A stretch of 37,992 nucleotides of DNA, from the NCBI GenBank assembly GCA_023384575.1, contig JAHDVP010000048.1, positions 1-37,992 of the forward strand, read 5' to 3'. Below are positions 34,733 through 37,992 of this stretch, one piece after another. How positions within the stretch are numbered: position 1 is the stretch's first letter; each line of letters begins with the position of its first letter. A program made the position numbers and the translations under genes. Source of the DNA: Acidobacteriota bacterium. Lineage in GTDB: Bacteria; Acidobacteriota; Vicinamibacteria; Vicinamibacterales; JAFNAJ01. The notes under the pieces were generated by a model. It was not told where the DNA came from. It did not search any database and was given only the letters and a program-made list of their open reading frames with translations.

Positions 34733-35682
34733 TGACCTTGTCCCGACGGCAGGCGCGCGCGCTGGAAGTGCTTTTCTGGCTGGCGATCGCGAGTTGCTTC
34801 TTCGTCCTGCCGTTACGGCTCTCGTTGCTCAGCCAGATACTGATCTTCGGCCTGTTCGCCGTCTCGCTCGACATCGCGTTGGGGTATGCCGGCATCCTGA
34901 CGGTCGGCCACGCCGCGTTCTTCGGTTCGGGCGCATATGCGGCCGGGCTGCTCGCACGGCACGGGTGGGGCGAGCCGTTCTCGGGTCTTCTTCTGGCGTT
35001 CGCCGTGTGCGCGCTGCTCGGTTGGCTGCTCAGCTTCCTGGTCGTGCGCGGAACGGATCTCACGCGGCTGATGATCACCGTCGGTATCTGCGTCCTGCTC
35101 GGCGAGTCGGCCAACCAGTTGACCGGCCTCACCGGCGGTGCGGACGGACTGCAAGGGGTCGAGATGTGGCCCGTGCTCGGCCTGTTCGGCTTTGATCTGT
35201 ATGGGAAGACCGCCTTCGTCTACAGCCTGGTGGTGGTGTTCGGCGTGTTCATGCTTGTACGGCGCATTCTGGGTTCACCTTTCGGTCTGGCGCTGAGAGG
35301 GATCCACGATAGCCCCAAGAGGATGCTCGCGATCGGATCACCGGTCGGCTCGCGCCTGCGCATGGCGTACACGATCTCGGCCGGAGGCGCCGGGATTGCG
35401 GGCGCGTTACTGGCCCAGACCTCGCAGTTCGTGGGCATCGGAACACTCAGCTTCGACCGCTCGGCCGAGGTGTTGATCATCCTCGTCCTGGGTGGAACCG
35501 GGCGCCTTTACGGAGGGCTCGTCGGCGCGCTGGTCTACATGCTCGTGCATGAAGTGTTTTCCGATCTCGACCCGAAATTCTGGATGTTCTGGCTCGGGGC
35601 GTTCCTGATTGCCGTGGTCACAATCGGGCGTGGCGGAATTCTGGGCTGGTGTTCGCGTCTCGTCATGGTGCAGCGCAGATGA
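34723..35682 (+). CDS. livM: ABC transporter permease, LivM type
   Basis: 319 residues; the ATG at 34723 lies inside the end of livH and gives the normal N-terminus. Family segments ALGYAGILTVGHAAFFGSGAY and LGGTGRLYGGLVGA are present, with about eight to ten helices. Its stop overlaps the livG ATG (ATGA), so translation is coupled. Confidence 0.92.
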   Translation: MAVVTLSRRQARALEVLFWLAIASCFFVLPLRLSLLSQILIFGLFAVSLDIALGYAGILTVGHAAFFGSGAYAAGLLARHGWGEPFSGLLLAFAVCALLGWLLSFLVVRGTDLTRLMITVGICVLLGESANQLTGLTGGADGLQGVEMWPVLGLFGFDLYGKTAFVYSLVVVFGVFMLVRRILGSPFGLALRGIHDSPKRMLAIGSPVGSRLRMAYTISAGGAGIAGALLAQTSQFVGIGTLSFDRSAEVLIILVLGGTGRLYGGLVGALVYMLVHEVFSDLDPKFWMFWLGAFLIAVVTIGRGGILGWCSRLVMVQRR

Positions 35683-36473
35683 GGCCGATGGAAGCTGTGG
35701 CGCTGTCGGCGCGCTCGCCGAGGTCGTTGCCGACCTTGAGGGCGGATGGCGTGTCGGTCCGCTTCGGAGCTTTCCTGCCTGTGAGCGACGTGACGCTTCA
35801 TCTCGACGTGGGTGCGCGGCAGGCACTGGTGGGGCCCAATGGGGCAGGCAAGACGACGCTGATCAACCTGCTGACCGGCGTGCTGCGGCCGACTTCGGGA
35901 ACCATTCACATCGGCGGCCAGAACGTCACGTCGTGGTCGTCCGATCGTCGGGCACGCCTGGGCCTGGCACGGACCTTCCAGATCAACACACTGTTTCCCA
36001 ACCTCACCGTGCTCGAGTCGACCGTGCTGGCGATTGCCGAACGGCGCGGCGACGGTCGTGTGTGGTGGCGCTCGATCGACAGCCAGACGGCGCTGCGCGA
36101 CGAGGCGTTCCAACTGCTGTCGGGACTCGGTCTGGATGTGCTCGCCAATACCTGCGTACGGGCGTTATCGTACGGAAAACAGCGATTGATGGAGATCACC
36201 CTCGCGCTTGCGGCACGACCCGCCATCCTGCTGCTCGACGAACCGGCCGCCGGAGTCCCGGAGGGCGAGCGCGAAGAACTGTTCGAGGCCATCGACTCGC
36301 TTCCCGCCGATATCAGCGTGCTGTTCATCGAACACGACATGGATCTCGTGTTCCGCTTCGCGCGCCGCATATCGGTTCTCGTCGGAGGCACGATGCTGAC
36401 CGAGGGCACTCCCGAGGAGGTCGCTGCCGACAGCCGTGTGCGCGAGGTCTATCTCGGGGACGGCGATGACTGA
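35679..36473 (+). CDS. livG: ABC transporter ATPase, LivG type
   Basis: 264 residues from ATG 35679 (ATGA overlap with livM). Walker A GPNGAGKTT, Q-loop in FQINTLFPNLTV, a signature region SYGKQRLMEIT (degenerate from LSGGQ), and Walker B ILLLDEPAAGV. The altered signature SYGKQ is normal in LivG. It powers uptake with LivF. Confidence 0.92.
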   Translation: MRPMEAVALSARSPRSLPTLRADGVSVRFGAFLPVSDVTLHLDVGARQALVGPNGAGKTTLINLLTGVLRPTSGTIHIGGQNVTSWSSDRRARLGLARTFQINTLFPNLTVLESTVLAIAERRGDGRVWWRSIDSQTALRDEAFQLLSGLGLDVLANTCVRALSYGKQRLMEITLALAARPAILLLDEPAAGVPEGEREELFEAIDSLPADISVLFIEHDMDLVFRFARRISVLVGGTMLTEGTPEEVAADSRVREVYLGDGDD

Positions 36474-37296
36474 TCTGCTCCAGGTCGAACACGTCACGGC
36501 CGGCTATGGCGACGCCGTGGTCCTGCGGGACCTGTGCGTCAGCGTGGGGCAGGGGCAGAGCCTGGCCGTTCTGGGCCGCAATGGCGTCGGCAAGACGACT
36601 CTGCTCGAGACCATCATGGGGAATGCACGGGTGGTGCGCGGGCGGATCGCCTTCAACGGACGGGACCTGACGCATTGGCCGCCACATCACCGCGTGCGCG
36701 CCGGGATCGGGTGGGTTCCACAGGAGCGCGAAGTCTTTCCGTCGCTGACCGTGATGGAAAACCTGTTGGTCGTTGCGCGCCCCGGCCCATGGGATGTGCG
36801 TCGCATCTTTTCGTTGTTTCCGCGCCTGTCCGAGCGCGCCGGGAACTACGGCAACCAGTTGTCCGGAGGCGAGCAGCAGATGCTCGCGATCGGGCGTGCC
36901 CTGATGACCAATCCCAGACTCCTGCTGCTCGACGAGCCGATGGAGGGTCTCGCGCCGATCATCGTTGCCGAGCTGGCAGCGGCAATCAATGTGATGCGCG
37001 AGCAGGAAGGATTGCCGTCGATCATCGTCGAGCAGCGACCGGTGGTCGCGCTGTCGATGGCCCGACAGGTGGCCATCCTCGAACGCGGTGCGGTCGTCCA
37101 CCATGGGCCGAGCGCGGAACTGGCGGCCGACGCGGAGTTGCTCGCCCGTCTGCTCGGGATCGGCAGCCGGCAACGCAGTCCGAGGCTGGCCCTGGTCAAG
37201 GCCTCGAAGGATTCGACAGCGCTCGACAGTGCCGGGCAAGAGGCCGGCGAACATGCACAATCCGATGATCCGCCCCGGGGCCGCATGGCCGGATGA
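36466..37296 (+). CDS. livF: ABC transporter ATPase, LivF type
   Basis: 276 residues from ATG 36466, overlapping the livG end by eight bases. Walker A GRNGVGKTT, Q-loop VPQEREVFPSLTV, signature LSGGEQQML, and Walker B LLLLDEPMEGLAP. The C-terminal tail is about 40 residues longer than usual and overlaps the MarR gene by 44 bases in another frame. Confidence 0.92.
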   Translation: MTDLLQVEHVTAGYGDAVVLRDLCVSVGQGQSLAVLGRNGVGKTTLLETIMGNARVVRGRIAFNGRDLTHWPPHHRVRAGIGWVPQEREVFPSLTVMENLLVVARPGPWDVRRIFSLFPRLSERAGNYGNQLSGGEQQMLAIGRALMTNPRLLLLDEPMEGLAPIIVAELAAAINVMREQEGLPSIIVEQRPVVALSMARQVAILERGAVVHHGPSAELAADAELLARLLGIGSRQRSPRLALVKASKDSTALDSAGQEAGEHAQSDDPPRGRMAG

Positions 37297-37798
37297 CGTG
37301 AACCTGGACGAGGCCGGAGCATCTGCGTCACTCCTCGAGGACGGCCCGATCCCGGCGCGGGAGGCCGCCATTGATCTGGACCTGTTGCCGGGTCTGCTCG
37401 GCTATCAGATCCGGCAGGCACAGGCCGCCCTGTTCCGCGACTTCGCGGTGATTACGGAGCGCCTGAATGTCACCCCCGGCGAGTTCAGCATCCTGACGCT
37501 TATCAAGGCCAATCCGGGGGTGAGCCAGAGCCGCTTCGCTTCCATGTATCGGGTGGACAAGTCGACCCTTTCCCTGAGCATCAGTGGACTGGTGAAGCGT
37601 TCCCTGGTCTATCGGACGCGAGTGCACGTCGACAATCGGTTCCACGCGCTGTGGCTCACGGAGGCCGGGGGCGAATTGCTGCTTCGGGTGACCGAACAGG
37701 TCAACGTCCAGGAACGCAAGATGGACGCGGTATTGCATCCCGGCGAACGGGATCAGCTCCTCGACATGTTGGCGCGCATCGCGCAGGCGCTGCACTGA
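37253..37798 (+). CDS. MarR-family transcriptional regulator
   Basis: 181 residues from ATG 37253, with AGAGG about nine bases upstream and overlapping livF. After a 40-residue leader, the MarR fold shows the winged helix FSILTLIKANPGVSQSRFASMYRVDKSTLSLSISGLVKRSLVYR and the wing RVHVDNRFHALWLTEAG. MarR proteins are frequent regulators of aromatic catabolism (for example BadR) and respond to CoA thioesters or acids. It is the last gene of the hydroxylase/ligase/importer cluster, and the paired inverted repeats near 25070 and 25260 are its likely targets. Confidence 0.9.
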   Translation: MHNPMIRPGAAWPDDVNLDEAGASASLLEDGPIPAREAAIDLDLLPGLLGYQIRQAQAALFRDFAVITERLNVTPGEFSILTLIKANPGVSQSRFASMYRVDKSTLSLSISGLVKRSLVYRTRVHVDNRFHALWLTEAGGELLLRVTEQVNVQERKMDAVLHPGERDQLLDMLARIAQALH

Positions 37799-37912
37799 GG
37801 CCGGCCTGGATCCGTGCGGCTGGCCACGGACCAGCAACGGGCGCTTCCTCGCGCGCCCGGGCAGGCCCCGGGGCGGCTTGGCCAGGAATAAAGATCGCTA
37901 AAAAATGAATCT

Positions 37913-37926
37913 TTGATCCAGATCAA
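37913..37926. promoter_or_regulatory. FNR/Anr-type box
   Basis: TTGAT-CCAG-ATCAA is a perfect match to the FNR/Anr/Dnr consensus (TTGAT-N4-ATCAA). It lies in the 194 bases after marR and probably controls a gene starting outside the window under low oxygen or nitric oxide. Confidence 0.7.
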
Positions 37927-37957
37927 GGATGCGGCGTCCCTTGCGGGTCAATTATGT

Positions 37958-37973
37958 ATTCCGGTACCGGAAT
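37958..37973. promoter_or_regulatory. 16-bp perfect palindrome near the window end
   Basis: ATTCCGGTACCGGAAT is a perfect 16-bp palindrome 31 bases after the FNR-type box. It is a likely operator for the next gene outside the window. It resembles no operator of the other regulators here. Confidence 0.5.
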
Positions 37974-37992
37974 GCGTATTTGACCCCGCGAG

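Overview
The window comes from a high-GC Gram-negative bacterium, most likely a denitrifying betaproteobacterium (Burkholderiales/Rhodocyclales type; inferred from gene content, not from a marker gene). Pointers are a NorC-like cytochrome, a perfect FNR-type box, Tat-exported TRAP binding proteins, a hydroxybenzoyl-CoA-reductase-type molybdenum enzyme and Liv-type ABC transport. It is almost entirely accessory metabolism. I see no rRNA, tRNA, CRISPR array, transposase or phage gene.

Region 1 (1-1216, minus): the 5' part of a NorC-like cytochrome c with a second haem domain, preceded by a small membrane protein. Region 2 (about 1500-18725) looks like one large catabolic regulon. It holds a HisD-family dehydrogenase of the sulfopropanediol dehydrogenase (HpsN) type with an SDR and a zinc alcohol dehydrogenase; a convergent LacI-type repressor; an orphan TRAP binding protein plus SDR; a divergent minus-strand block (fused E1 alpha/beta, VOC protein, lipoyl E2 carrying an alpha/beta hydrolase); and a long plus operon with a complete TRAP transporter, a split transketolase and a YihU-like sulfolactaldehyde-reductase-type dehydrogenase. 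The same LacI-type palindrome (TGAAAC-SS-GTTTCA and variants) sits in or beside the promoters of the hpsN operon, the regulator gene, the orphan dctP and the TRAP/transketolase operon, tying the blocks together. HpsN-type and YihU-type enzymes both act on C3 sulfonates (DHPS, sulfolactaldehyde), so I propose an undescribed organosulfonate pathway using a split transketolase and an acetoin-dehydrogenase-like complex. No desulfonating enzyme lies in the window.

Region 3 (18845-24094): a sulfur-handling group (DsrE-like, TusA-like, sulfide:quinone-oxidoreductase-like, DUF1641-like with three 60-residue repeats) faces a minus-strand group (GAF-LuxR regulator, formate/nitrite/hydrosulfide-type channel, Uma2 nuclease-like protein).

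Region 4 (24130-37798): a molybdenum hydroxylase of the 4-hydroxybenzoyl-CoA reductase type (FAD/4Fe-4S, 2x2Fe-2S and Mo subunits) with XdhC on the divergent strand, YqeB/YqeC maturation proteins otherwise linked to selenium-dependent Mo hydroxylases, a benzoate-CoA-ligase-type enzyme, a five-gene Liv-type ABC importer and a terminal MarR regulator. Two inverted repeats (TAGTTTG-N5-CAAACTA type) in the divergent promoter region are candidate operators. The logical route is import, CoA activation and reductive dehydroxylation of a hydroxy-aromatic acid. The window ends with an FNR-type box and a 16-bp palindrome upstream of a gene outside it.
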